A stretch of DNA of 64,000 nucleotides from Gammaproteobacteria bacterium. Its GTDB lineage: Bacteria > Pseudomonadota > Gammaproteobacteria > Chromatiales > Chromatiaceae. The position numbers were made by a program, and so were the translations under genes. The stretch is from positions 1 through 64,000 of the forward strand of contig SACH01000002.1 in NCBI GenBank assembly GCA_009928645.1, written 5' to 3'. The notes under the pieces were generated by a model. That model was not told where the DNA came from. It saw only the letters and a list, made by a program, of their open reading frames with translations, and made no database searches. Position 1 is the first letter of the stretch; each line of letters opens with the position of its first letter. This document shows positions 18,640-28,341 of the stretch, in pieces.

Positions 18640-20130
18640 TCAATCATCCAGGACTTCCAGCGAGAGCCGATGCTCGGGTACCCCCCGCTCCCGCAGGGCC
18701 GCCGCCAGCGGTTCGATGCTTCCCGCGGGACCAGCCAGGTAGAAGCGCCGGCTGGCAGGCTCGGGGTGATCGGTCAGGAGCCGCTCCCGGACCTCAGGGA
18801 GACCGGCATCTGGCAGGAGGGTGAGCCGGAAGTTGTCCAGGGCGTCCTGCAGGGCCCGGCACCAGCGGCCAGGCTCCTGGCCGAGGAGGGCGTCATCGCC
18901 CGAGGTCTGCCAGTAGAGGTGGAAGGCCTCGATGCTGTCGAGGGACAGACCATGCTCGATGAGGCTGCGCATGGGGGCGATACCCGCCCCGAAGGCGACA
19001 AAGACCGCCGGCGCCGAGGTCGTCTCATCCAGGACGAAGCGGCCGAGGGGGCCTTCGATCAGGATGAGATCGCCGGGTCGGACCTGGTTGCCGAAGAGTG
19101 CCGCGGCGAAGGGACTCCTCGGCCGGCGGCGGACCAGAAAGTGCAGGTTGCGGGCATCGCAGGGGCAACTGGCGATGGGCAGTTCGGCGGTACTCCCGTC
19201 CTCCAGTCGCAACAAGGCGCGTTGACCGGCCATGAAGCGCAGGCTTTGGGTACGGGGCGTCTGGAGGTGCAGGCTCATGAGATCGGGGCTGAGCAACTCC
19301 CTGGCGCGCAGGGTGGCGCGAATCTCCTGCCGGGGCAGGTCGTCGACGCTGAGGGCCTCCGCCGCCTCCAGCACCAGATCAGTCACGGCGGTGTTGGCGC
19401 ACGTCAGGACGTAGCCCATCTCCTTCTCACGCCCACTGAGTGGGTAGTCGTGCTCGCGGATCTTACGGACCTCGCCACTGATCACCCGCGCCTTGCAGGA
19501 GCCGCAGTTACCGCTGGCGCAGCCGTAGGCCAGGTGCAGACCGGCGCGTACCGAGGCCTCCAGGATGCTCTCGTTGCCCTCGACCAAGAAATCCCGCCCG
19601 CTGGGAATGACCTTGACGCTGGCGGCCATCAGGCGCAGCAGGCTGTCCCGGGCCAGGACTTGGGCCTTGCGGTCCAGGGTGGTCCGCTCCCTCAGGGCCT
19701 GGCGGTTCTGGGCCAGCCAGTCCGCCAATTCCTGAATACCAGCCAGCAGGGCGGGCTGAGACGCGACCTGCTCCAGGTTGGTTAGCCGGACTGCCACCTC
19801 GTCGAGCAGGGCCTGGGCGGCCTCCAGGGCCGTGACCTTGGCCGCCAGGGCCTCACTCATGCCCTTGAGGCGCGAGACTAGGACCTCGGGGCTCGGCAGC
19901 ACCGTGTCCGCCTCGTGGGAGCGGGGCAGGGCGGCGGCCTTGATGCGCTGCACCCGTTCCAGGGCATCGTCGTTATCGAGACTGACCTGGGGGAAGACGC
20001 GCAGCAAATCGCTGACGGCGATCTCACCCTCGAAAGTGGTCAATTCGCCGCGGCGGATGCGCCGTTGAATTTCGGCGCGGGTCACGCCTGCCAGTCGCGC
20101 CGAGCGGGAGAGACTGAGGAGTTGGGTCAT
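18640..20130 (-). CDS. 2Fe-2S ferredoxin/FAD-NAD(P) oxidoreductase with N-terminal HTH-like and coiled-coil extension
   Basis: CASGNCGSCKARVISGEV...C 2Fe-2S motif; FNR-type FAD/NAD domains; N-term SRSARLAGVTRAEIQRRIRRGELTTFEGEIAVSDL. Confidence 0.8.
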   Translation of the reverse strand: MTQLLSLSRSARLAGVTRAEIQRRIRRGELTTFEGEIAVSDLLRVFPQVSLDNDDALERVQRIKAAALPRSHEADTVLPSPEVLVSRLKGMSEALAAKVTALEAAQALLDEVAVRLTNLEQVASQPALLAGIQELADWLAQNRQALRERTTLDRKAQVLARDSLLRLMAASVKVIPSGRDFLVEGNESILEASVRAGLHLAYGCASGNCGSCKARVISGEVRKIREHDYPLSGREKEMGYVLTCANTAVTDLVLEAAEALSVDDLPRQEIRATLRARELLSPDLMSLHLQTPRTQSLRFMAGQRALLRLEDGSTAELPIASCPCDARNLHFLVRRRPRSPFAAALFGNQVRPGDLILIEGPLGRFVLDETTSAPAVFVAFGAGIAPMRSLIEHGLSLDSIEAFHLYWQTSGDDALLGQEPGRWCRALQDALDNFRLTLLPDAGLPEVRERLLTDHPEPASRRFYLAGPAGSIEPLAAALRERGVPEHRLSLEVLDD

Positions 20131-20357
20131 GGTCGATCCGGAAGGTGTCGGCGGCAGCCCCGCCTGGCCGGCCCCAGGTGACTTCCGGATTGTCCTGGCC
20201 TTGGGGTCTCTTTATACCTGCTTGCCGAATGCTTCGCCAGAAGGGGAAGAGTCGGCTATTGTTTACGGGTAGGGGATGAGTCTGGATACCGCCCCGCCAG
20301 GGGGCGTCGCTCCCGGGTCCCTATTCCGTCCTTGTCACGTGCTGAGGATCGCCAGCC

Positions 20358-20603
20358 ATGCGCAACCTGATGATTCTGCCCCTGATCAGCTTGATCCTGA
20401 TGGGCTGTCAGACGCCGCCGCCCGTTTACTCGACCACTTACAATTTCTACGACTTCCCGGACTGTACCCCCGGCAGCAAGGACTGCCGGCCCACCTCCAG
20501 CACTAAGACCAAGACCACGCCCAAGCCCCCGCCGCCGCCCAAGGTCGAAAAGGCCAGCGAATTCACCGGCGGCGGTCGCGCCCTCCAGCCTGGCGAGTGG
20601 TGA
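20358..20603 (+). CDS. Small proline-rich lipoprotein
   Basis: Lipobox SLILMGCQT; 81 aa. Confidence 0.65.
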   Translation: MRNLMILPLISLILMGCQTPPPVYSTTYNFYDFPDCTPGSKDCRPTSSTKTKTTPKPPPPPKVEKASEFTGGGRALQPGEW

Positions 20604-20608
20604 TCGGG

Positions 20609-21946
20609 CTAGAACGCCGGACGGGTGACCCCCTCCAACTGGCGCAGGATCAGCGCCAGTTGGAAGAGCAACCCCCCGTTGAGGATGAGAATGCCGGCGA
20701 TGGCCGGTAAGGGCACCAGGCCCGGCAGGAGCATGGACAGACCGAAAGCGATGCCCACCAGGTAAAGCAGGGTCTGGGTGACCGCCAGTTTGCGTAACGG
20801 CGAGGGGAGCGGTAGCGTGCCAGGGTCCGCCCCTGGTCCTCGGTGCCCCCTGGGCCACAGGCTGCCGGCCAGCAGGAGCAGATTCCCGCCAAGGTTCATC
20901 AGGCCCAGCAGGATCTGGAGGCTGCCAGTCAGGACACCGGGGACGATGCTCGAGAAGATCCCCAGCCCTGCAAACCCCATCCCGGCCAGGATCAGCCACC
21001 CGGAGCGCCGGAATCGCCCCGCCGGGGTGTCCCCCAGGGCCAGGATCTGGATTGCCATCAGGACCAGGATGAGCCCAAGTTGGCCATCCGGCGAGAAGGG
21101 GAGCAGTCCCAGGCCGACGGGAAACAGCAGGAGACCCAGCAGGCCAAGGAGGATAGCCAGCAGCAGGATGAGGGCCGTGCCCAGGGATAGGGAGGCCTCT
21201 CCGCCCAGGGGCCGCGGGAAAGAGCTGATGCCTGGACCTGCGGGCTTGGGGCCTCCAGCCAGCGCTGGTCCCCCGGAGGGCTCGCCCCCCCCAGAAGGGC
21301 TAACCCTGGGTCCGATGGCCGCGGCAGGCAAGGTGGTGGGAGGGTAGAGCCGGCGAACCTGCCTCAGGGCCCCGGAGAGATAGAAAAAACTCGCCCCGCA
21401 GGCGATGAGCAGGGGGGCGGTGAGGGCGGTGGGGAGCACATCGGGGAAGAGGGTGATCAGACCGGCGACCAGGGTGAGGGCGTAAACCAGGCCAGCGGCC
21501 AGGGTCAGGTGCCACAAGGGGGCCGGGCCACGCAACCACAGCCGGGCCTTGTCCCGGGCCACCAGCAAGCCCAGCAGCAGTGTCAGGCCCCCCGCCGTCA
21601 GCAACCCGCCCACCAGCAGGCGCAAGGGCTCGTGCAGCAGGCCAGGAATGAAACAGCCGACCATGCCGGTGATCGCCCCAACCGTGCCCAAGGCGACGAG
21701 GAGCCAGGAGTGGCGGAAATCGCCGAAGGGGGTCTTGCCCAGGGTGATGGCCTGAAAGGAGAGCAGGACGAGAAACAGCCCATGGGTGCTGTCCGGGGCA
21801 TAGGACAAGTCCCCGCGATAAATCCAAAACAGGAGCACGCCGAATAGGGCCATGAAGAGCCCGAAGATCAGCAGGATGATGATTTCCAGGGACGGGTCCG
21901 CAGGCTCGGTCCGGAGGGTGGGGGAGGGTGTTTCCGTCTGGCTCAT
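20609..21946 (-). CDS. Polytopic membrane protein with internal duplication
   Basis: Two related halves: DSTHGLFLVLLSFQAITLGKTPFGDFRHSWLLVALGT vs DGQLGLILVLMAIQILALGDTPAGRFRRSGWLILAGM. Confidence 0.7.
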   Translation of the reverse strand: MSQTETPSPTLRTEPADPSLEIIILLIFGLFMALFGVLLFWIYRGDLSYAPDSTHGLFLVLLSFQAITLGKTPFGDFRHSWLLVALGTVGAITGMVGCFIPGLLHEPLRLLVGGLLTAGGLTLLLGLLVARDKARLWLRGPAPLWHLTLAAGLVYALTLVAGLITLFPDVLPTALTAPLLIACGASFFYLSGALRQVRRLYPPTTLPAAAIGPRVSPSGGGEPSGGPALAGGPKPAGPGISSFPRPLGGEASLSLGTALILLLAILLGLLGLLLFPVGLGLLPFSPDGQLGLILVLMAIQILALGDTPAGRFRRSGWLILAGMGFAGLGIFSSIVPGVLTGSLQILLGLMNLGGNLLLLAGSLWPRGHRGPGADPGTLPLPSPLRKLAVTQTLLYLVGIAFGLSMLLPGLVPLPAIAGILILNGGLLFQLALILRQLEGVTRPAF

Positions 21947-21992
21947 GGTGGCGATGTCTCCCTCATCAAATCAGGGCGAGATGCCGGCGTCA

Positions 21993-23363
21993 TTAAAACA
22001 GCGCGATCAGCCGCCAGGACACCACATGGGCGGCGGGGAGATCGGGCCTTTGCCCGGGATCGGGAATGAAGCTATAGGCCAGGACGCTGGTGAGCGTCCA
22101 GTAATTGGCCGGCGTCCCGATGGCGAAATTGGTCTCATAGGCCGCCTGCACCATCAGTTCGCTCGCGCCGAGATCGACGGAAGGCGAGGGGACATCGGGG
22201 AAAAAGAAGGCCCCCGCGCCGGTTGTGTCATTGAGTTCGGAATAGGCCAGTCCCAGGCTCAAGGTATCGTCGTGACGGCCAGGGATCAGGCCAATCCCCG
22301 TCAGGCCAGCCCCCAGATAGGTATTGACGATGGCTGTCGCGGACCCGGTATGACCGAATTGCAGATAGCCGATGAGCCCCCCGTTGTCGATACCGGGATT
22401 CTTGAACCAGAGCCGCTGATTGGCGAAGAGATAATAGCCTTGGGCACCGTCCTCGACGTTCAAGGCGGGGGTATAGAGATCGCCGGTTTGCCACCAGCCA
22501 CCCAGGCCCAGGCGACCGGGCTTGCCTTCCGGGCCCAGACGCCAGGAATAGCCCATCTCGGCGATATTGAAGGTGTACTCATTGAAGGTGGGCAGCCATT
22601 CCTTTCCCGTCTGGACGCCCGTGGCGCCATTGCCGTCAAAGATACCGAACGAGGCATAAAAGTTCGCGGTCGGCACCAGGTGCACCACGGCCCCATAAGC
22701 GGTGTTGTAATAGGCAGGCAGCCTGCCGAAGAGGGTGGGATTCAGGCCAATTGGAATCATGATCAGGTCGCTGATGGTGGTATCCCGCATCCAGGGGGTA
22801 TCGACGATGACCGGGTTGAGTACCGTATTGAAGATACCGGAACCGTTCAACTTGCCCACCTGCACCAGCACCTTGTCATTGAACAGGCGCTGGTGCCACC
22901 ACAATTGCATCATCTCCTGGCGATTGCGCGGCTCACTGCCATCCATGTTCGTATACAACTGCACCGTCCCCGCCGCCTCATTGTTGTCACCCCCCGTGGT
23001 GGCAAGGAATTCCACCCCCCAGGTCGCGCCAGGGATGTGCAGGGCCTTTTCCAGATCGACCTTGGCATGCAGGCCGAGAGCAAGGCTGCCATAGGCGGTA
23101 TCGGGCTCAACCCCTCCCGAGACCACCCAGTCGAATTCCGGGAGCAGAAAGCCGCCGAGTTGCAGGGCCGAGTCCCGCTCCAGCCCCAGGGCCCGGCCCA
23201 GGTAGCCGTTGCCGAGGAAGGAATAGGTGGCCTGGGGATTCACGATGAACCCACTGGAGGGCGCTAATGTTCGTGACGGCTGCTCCGTGGCGCTCAACTC
23301 CTGGCAGGGGATGACAAGAGCGGTAACCAGGAATGGTAACCATCTGACAAGGATAAGGCTCAT
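21993..23363 (-). CDS. OprB-like carbohydrate porin
   Basis: Signal peptide from MSLILVRWLPFLVTALVIPCQELSA; OprB-type beta-strand sequence (MIPIGLNPTLFGRLPAYYNTAYGAVV). Confidence 0.7.
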   Translation of the reverse strand: MSLILVRWLPFLVTALVIPCQELSATEQPSRTLAPSSGFIVNPQATYSFLGNGYLGRALGLERDSALQLGGFLLPEFDWVVSGGVEPDTAYGSLALGLHAKVDLEKALHIPGATWGVEFLATTGGDNNEAAGTVQLYTNMDGSEPRNRQEMMQLWWHQRLFNDKVLVQVGKLNGSGIFNTVLNPVIVDTPWMRDTTISDLIMIPIGLNPTLFGRLPAYYNTAYGAVVHLVPTANFYASFGIFDGNGATGVQTGKEWLPTFNEYTFNIAEMGYSWRLGPEGKPGRLGLGGWWQTGDLYTPALNVEDGAQGYYLFANQRLWFKNPGIDNGGLIGYLQFGHTGSATAIVNTYLGAGLTGIGLIPGRHDDTLSLGLAYSELNDTTGAGAFFFPDVPSPSVDLGASELMVQAAYETNFAIGTPANYWTLTSVLAYSFIPDPGQRPDLPAAHVVSWRLIALF

Positions 23364-23688
23364 GGGTAGCGGGTAGCGAAAAGCGACAGATTTCGACCGC
23401 AACGCCTCGCCGGGTCTCAGCATAAGGGTCAGCCTCGCCGGACGGGCCAGGCCATCACCCGGTGGGTTGCGTACTTGCAAGGGTAGAAAATGATCAGCGT
23501 GGCTGCCGATTATTTCTGGCTGACTGATTGGTTGCACGGCCAGCATCCTAGGCCAATCCGAGCCGCTCGGCATGAACCTCCCTGAAGGACGCTGTCTGCC
23601 TTGTAATGCCTAAACCCAAGACTATGCTTTGGGACAGGGTTAGTCCTCTTTTCATCCTGCCGCTTTGGCGGTCCTCAGGAGTTCTTCG

Positions 23689-24603
23689 ATGAACATCGAC
23701 GATATCCGTCACCTGCTGGTGGTCGGTACCGGAACCATGGGGCAAAAAATCGCGCTGCAATGCGCGCGCTATGGCTATGAGGTGATCGCCTACGATGGCT
23801 TTGCCAAGTCCCTGGAAAATGCCCAGGAGCGGATACCGGCGTATGCCACCGACCTGGTGTCCCAGGGATTGATGACAGCGGCGGAGGCCGAGGCCACCCT
23901 GACCCGCATCACCTACACCCTGAATCCGGAGGATGGCGCACAGGCCGATCTGATCAGTGAATCGGTATTGGAGGATCCGGAACTGAAAGGCAAGATCTTT
24001 GCCCAGTTCAATGCGATCTGTCCGCCCCACACCCTGTTTACTACCAATACCTCGACCCTGCTGCCCTCGATGTTCGCCGCGGCGACTGGCCGGCCCGACA
24101 AATTCGCTGCCTTGCATTTCTACGGGGTCTGGATCAAGAACCTGGCCGATATCATGCCCCACCCCGGTACCTCGCCGGAGACCCTCTCGTTGCTTGAGGC
24201 ATTTGCCAGACGGATTGGCCAAGTCCCGACCGTGCTGAAGAAGGAATATCCCGGCTATATCGGCAATACCATCCTGGGTGCCTTGAACGCTGTCGCCTTT
24301 AAACTGGTCTTTGTTGACCGGGTGGCCTCCGTCGAAGACGTGGATCGTGCCTTCATGCTGCTCGAAGGTACCCCCTACGGCCCCTTTGGCTGGCTCGATT
24401 CTAATGGGCTGGATACCATTTGGCATGTCATGGAGAGTGGCGCCAAGATCTCCGGCGATCCTGGGGCTCAGGAGTTTGCGGATATGTTCAAGCGGGAATA
24501 CATCGATAAGGGTTGGTTGGGGGTCAAGTCAGGCAAGGGATTCTATAGCTACCCGAACCCCGCCTTTTTACAGCCCGATTTTCTCCGCGGTCCTGGTGAA
24601 TGA
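23689..24603 (+). CDS. 3-hydroxyacyl-CoA dehydrogenase family protein
   Basis: LLVVGTGTMGQKIALQCARYGYEVIAYD; FTTNTSTLLPSMFAAATGRPDKFAALHFYG. Confidence 0.85.
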   Translation: MNIDDIRHLLVVGTGTMGQKIALQCARYGYEVIAYDGFAKSLENAQERIPAYATDLVSQGLMTAAEAEATLTRITYTLNPEDGAQADLISESVLEDPELKGKIFAQFNAICPPHTLFTTNTSTLLPSMFAAATGRPDKFAALHFYGVWIKNLADIMPHPGTSPETLSLLEAFARRIGQVPTVLKKEYPGYIGNTILGALNAVAFKLVFVDRVASVEDVDRAFMLLEGTPYGPFGWLDSNGLDTIWHVMESGAKISGDPGAQEFADMFKREYIDKGWLGVKSGKGFYSYPNPAFLQPDFLRGPGE

Positions 24604-24620
24604 GGGAAGGGAGCCAGCCG

Positions 24621-26567
24621 ATGTATGCCAACCTGTTCAGCCCGGTCTCGATCGGACGTCTGGAGATCAAGAACCGCGTGGCCATGACCGCCATGGGCGC
24701 CAACCTCGCCGCGGCGGGCGGGGGTGTCAACGACGACGCCATCGCCTTTTACGAGGCGCGGGCCAAAGGGGGGGTGGGCCTCATCATCAGCGGCGTCTGC
24801 CGCGTCCTCGATGGCGCGGGGGCCAGCGAGCCCAACCAGCTCGCCGCGCGCAGCACCGCCGACCTCCAGGGTCTCGAACGGCTGATGGATTCGGTGCACA
24901 AGTACGGCACCCGGCTGTTCCTTCAACTCCATCATCCCGGGCGGGAGGGCCAGCTCCTCTTCGGCGAGGAGCCCGTGGCCGCCTCGGCGGTCCCCCATCC
25001 CCTCTCCGGCCTAACGCCCCGGGCCTTGACCGTACCGGAGATCCAGCGCATCCAGACCGCCTTCGTCACTGGGGCGCGGATCGCCCAGATGGCGGGCGCC
25101 GACGGGGTCGAATTGCACGGCGCCCATGGCTACCTGATCAATTCCTTCCTCTCGCCCTATCTCAACCGCCGCGACGATGACTACGGCGGCAGCCTGGAGA
25201 ACCGCCTGCGGTTCCTGCTGGAGATCCTCGCCGGTATTCGCGAGGCCTGTGGCCGGACTTTCCCCCTCGGGGTGCGCCTCTCCGCCGAGGAGTTCCTGGG
25301 AGACCAGGGCAACGACCTCGCCACCTCTTGCCAGATCGCCATCGCACTGGAACAGGCCAGCATCGATTTCCTCGACATCAGTTGCACCATCCCCGAAACC
25401 CCGCCCGAGTCCGCCCTGGCCTGTATCGAGCCCGGCACCTACGAACAGGGGTGGAAGAAATTCATGGCCGCGGCGATCAAGCAGCATGTCAGGATCCCGG
25501 TCATCGCCGTGGCCAATATCAAGGAACCTGAGGTCGCGGAGGCGATCCTGCGGGAAGGGTGCTGCGATCTGGTGGGGGTCGCCCGGGGCCATCTGGCCGA
25601 TCCCGCCTGGTGCAACCAGGCCCGGGCCGGCCGGGCCGAGATGATCCGCAAGTGCATCGGCTGCCTGGTGTGCCTCAACGAGATCTTCCACCATCGGCAC
25701 GTCAAATGCTCGGTCAACCCGACGACCGGGCGCGAACGCGAGTTCGCCCACCCCGAGCGCAATGGCGCGGGCCGGATCATCGCCGTGATCGGCGGTGGCC
25801 CGGCGGGGCTCACGGCCGTCCTGGTCCTCAAGGAGCGGGGTTTCCATCCCGTCCTGTTCGAAGCCGCCCGGCGCCTGGGCGGCACCCTCAATGTCGCCGA
25901 CAAGGGGGTCGGCAAGGACAAGATCACCCGCTTCATCGACTCCATGGTCGCCCAGGCCCGGGAAACCGGCATCGATCTGCGGCTTGGCGAGGAGGCGACG
26001 GTCGCCAAGGTCCAGACCCTGTCCCCCAGCGGGGTCTTCATCGCCTGCGGCGCCCGGCCCTTCATTCCGCCGGTCCCCGGTATCGACGGCGGGAATGTCG
26101 TCCTGGCGGAGGAGGTGCTGCTCCATCCCGAGGAGGCCAAAGGGGACTGTGTCATCATCGGCTCCGGCATGACCGGGCTGGAAACGGCGGAGGTGGTGCT
26201 CAAGTCCGGACACGGGACCACCATCGTCGACCTGCTGCCGGAGATCGGCGCGGGCGCGGACATGATGACCATTTTGGACGCCAAGCAACGCATGGCGCCC
26301 TACCAGCCCACCTATCTGCCGGGGCACAAGCTGACACGGATCACCCCGGAAGGGGCGGATTTTGAATGTCTGGCGACCGGGTTGCCGGTCCAGGTGGCCG
26401 CGGACACCGTGATCCTGGCCTTGGGCGTGCGGCCCCAGACCGACCTCGTCGCCCGCTTCAAGGCGGCCTTCCCGGATGCCCATGTCCTGGGGGATGCGTC
26501 CCGGGGCGGGCGGGTGGTGGATGCCACCCAGGACGCCTACGGCCAGGCCTTCGTATACGAACCCTGA
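24621..26567 (+). CDS. NADH:flavin oxidoreductase, 2,4-dienoyl-CoA reductase/BaiCD-like (OYE + 4Fe-4S + FAD/NAD)
   Basis: OYE barrel; CIGCLVCLNEIFHHRHVKCSVNP cluster motif; IIAVIGGGPAGLTAV. Confidence 0.88.
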   Translation: MYANLFSPVSIGRLEIKNRVAMTAMGANLAAAGGGVNDDAIAFYEARAKGGVGLIISGVCRVLDGAGASEPNQLAARSTADLQGLERLMDSVHKYGTRLFLQLHHPGREGQLLFGEEPVAASAVPHPLSGLTPRALTVPEIQRIQTAFVTGARIAQMAGADGVELHGAHGYLINSFLSPYLNRRDDDYGGSLENRLRFLLEILAGIREACGRTFPLGVRLSAEEFLGDQGNDLATSCQIAIALEQASIDFLDISCTIPETPPESALACIEPGTYEQGWKKFMAAAIKQHVRIPVIAVANIKEPEVAEAILREGCCDLVGVARGHLADPAWCNQARAGRAEMIRKCIGCLVCLNEIFHHRHVKCSVNPTTGREREFAHPERNGAGRIIAVIGGGPAGLTAVLVLKERGFHPVLFEAARRLGGTLNVADKGVGKDKITRFIDSMVAQARETGIDLRLGEEATVAKVQTLSPSGVFIACGARPFIPPVPGIDGGNVVLAEEVLLHPEEAKGDCVIIGSGMTGLETAEVVLKSGHGTTIVDLLPEIGAGADMMTILDAKQRMAPYQPTYLPGHKLTRITPEGADFECLATGLPVQVAADTVILALGVRPQTDLVARFKAAFPDAHVLGDASRGGRVVDATQDAYGQAFVYEP

Positions 26568-26610
26568 TTATTCCCAGCCTTATCTGCGCCCGGCTTGGAG
26601 GAGAGCGGCC

Positions 26611-27429
26611 ATGAACGAAACGAGCGAATACTATCGGAACAAGGTGGCCGTGGTGACTGGCGGCGCCTCTGGCATCGGACTGGCCCTGGGGGAAACGATG
26701 TTGGCCTACGGGGCCGCGAAGGTCGTCCTCGCGGATTTCAACGACGAGAATCTGCGGCGGGAGGCCGCGCGGCTGAACGCGGCTTATCCCGAAGGGGTAC
26801 GCGGACTTCACTGCAATGTCACCCAGGAAGAAGACGTCAAGGGAATGATTCACAAGGCCGCGGAGTTCGGTGGTGGGCGCATCGATCTGTTATTCAACAA
26901 CGCCGGCGCGGGTCTCGGCGGAATTTTCGACGCGCAAACGAATGAAGACTGGGAAAAGGCCTTCGCCCTGAACTTTTACGGCGCGTTGTACGGCATCCGC
27001 GCCGTGCTGCCGATCATGCGCGCCCAGGGTGGCGGGCACATCATCGACATCATTTCCGGCATCGCCTTCGCCCCCATGGCCTATCAGACCATGTACGCCG
27101 CCACCAAGGCCGCCCTGAATGGGCTCACACTCGCCCTGCGCTATGAGCTATGGGACGAGAACATCCACGTGACCTCGGCGACACCCGGCACGACGGCAAC
27201 CGCGATCTGGAAGGCGGGCGGTGCTGAACCGCCACCGGGGGCGCAGACAGCCGAGCAGTCCGCGCGGACGGTCCTGGCGGGGGTGGCAAAGAACGAGCGG
27301 CTAGTCCTCGGCGACGAGGGCGATTTGAGCGGCGCGAAGTATTGCTTCCATCCCGAAGCCGCCAAAGGGAACGATGAGTACCTGCTGAACGTGGCCCGTA
27401 AGCGCCGCAGCGGTCAGTTTGTCGTGTAA
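26611..27429 (+). CDS. Short-chain dehydrogenase/reductase
   Basis: VAVVTGGASGIGLAL, NNAG, YxxxK (YAATK). Confidence 0.9.
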   Translation: MNETSEYYRNKVAVVTGGASGIGLALGETMLAYGAAKVVLADFNDENLRREAARLNAAYPEGVRGLHCNVTQEEDVKGMIHKAAEFGGGRIDLLFNNAGAGLGGIFDAQTNEDWEKAFALNFYGALYGIRAVLPIMRAQGGGHIIDIISGIAFAPMAYQTMYAATKAALNGLTLALRYELWDENIHVTSATPGTTATAIWKAGGAEPPPGAQTAEQSARTVLAGVAKNERLVLGDEGDLSGAKYCFHPEAAKGNDEYLLNVARKRRSGQFVV

Positions 27430-27465
27430 GCGGCAAGGTCCGACAGCAACGAGAGGTCAGACACA

Positions 27466-28341
27466 GTGAAAAACGGTAGCTATTTTATCCCCCGAGAGCA
27501 GCTCAATGGGTTCATGAATCCCAGTGAATTGAACAATATGGAGGGTCTCTACCTTTATTGGCAGACCGATCCCACTATCGCGCGGCGGGTAGTGCCGCCA
27601 CCGCTGGAACTGGTCACACCGGACCAGCCCCTGGCCTTTGTCTATGCCGTCAATATCCGGGAACCCACGTTCGCCCCCTGGTACATGGAGGCCGCGCTCG
27701 GGCTCATGTGCCGCTACGGTGAGACGACGGGAATCTATTTCCTCAATCTCCAACTCAGCGGCCCGGGAGCCCTGATGGCACTCTGCAGCGGGCGCGAATT
27801 CTCGGGGCTGCCCAAGAAATTGTGTGAGCGCATCCTGGTCGAACGGACCGACACGTGGGCCCATGCCCTGATCGAGAGCAAGGGCAGACGGATCTTCGAG
27901 ATCGAGGCGGAGCTTGGTGCCTACAATGACCCCTTGATGGCTCAACTCTATCAGGATGTGGGGCCGGGATGCCGCCAGCGCAGCTCCTGCCTGCTTTTCC
28001 AATATGATCCCTCCACCTTGTCCCAGGGACCCCAGGGGCAAACGACTTTTCCCAGGATGTGCCTGGTCAACTATGACAGTGCCAATGACTACCAGTCCTG
28101 GGAGCCGGGAAGCATCGCCGCGCTGCGGATGGAGCCCTCCCTCGACGATCCCTGGGCCGAGCTCACCGTCGTGAAGCCCCTGGGCGTCGGTTATGGCATC
28201 CTCTCAAACCCGGTGTTTGGCGTCTCAACCCTCGCCGAGTTTGAGGGGGAGGAGGCGGACAAGCTGTTCTCCTACCTGTTCTCCGGCCGTTGGGACCGTT
28301 CCACCCTCTGCGCGGGCCACCAGCGCTACGGTCAGTTTTAA
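27466..28341 (+). CDS. Acetoacetate decarboxylase family protein
   Basis: ADC-like fold sequence (ARRVVPPPLELVTPDQPLAFVYAVNIREPTFAPWYMEAALGLMCRYGETTGIYFLNL). Confidence 0.75.
   Translation: MKNGSYFIPREQLNGFMNPSELNNMEGLYLYWQTDPTIARRVVPPPLELVTPDQPLAFVYAVNIREPTFAPWYMEAALGLMCRYGETTGIYFLNLQLSGPGALMALCSGREFSGLPKKLCERILVERTDTWAHALIESKGRRIFEIEAELGAYNDPLMAQLYQDVGPGCRQRSSCLLFQYDPSTLSQGPQGQTTFPRMCLVNYDSANDYQSWEPGSIAALRMEPSLDDPWAELTVVKPLGVGYGILSNPVFGVSTLAEFEGEEADKLFSYLFSGRWDRSTLCAGHQRYGQF

Noticed and set aside
16813-19785. 990-aa + strand ORF
   Set aside because: Antisense to the clear GGDEF-EAL sensor and Fe-S reductase genes; composition is typical of a high-GC shadow ORF
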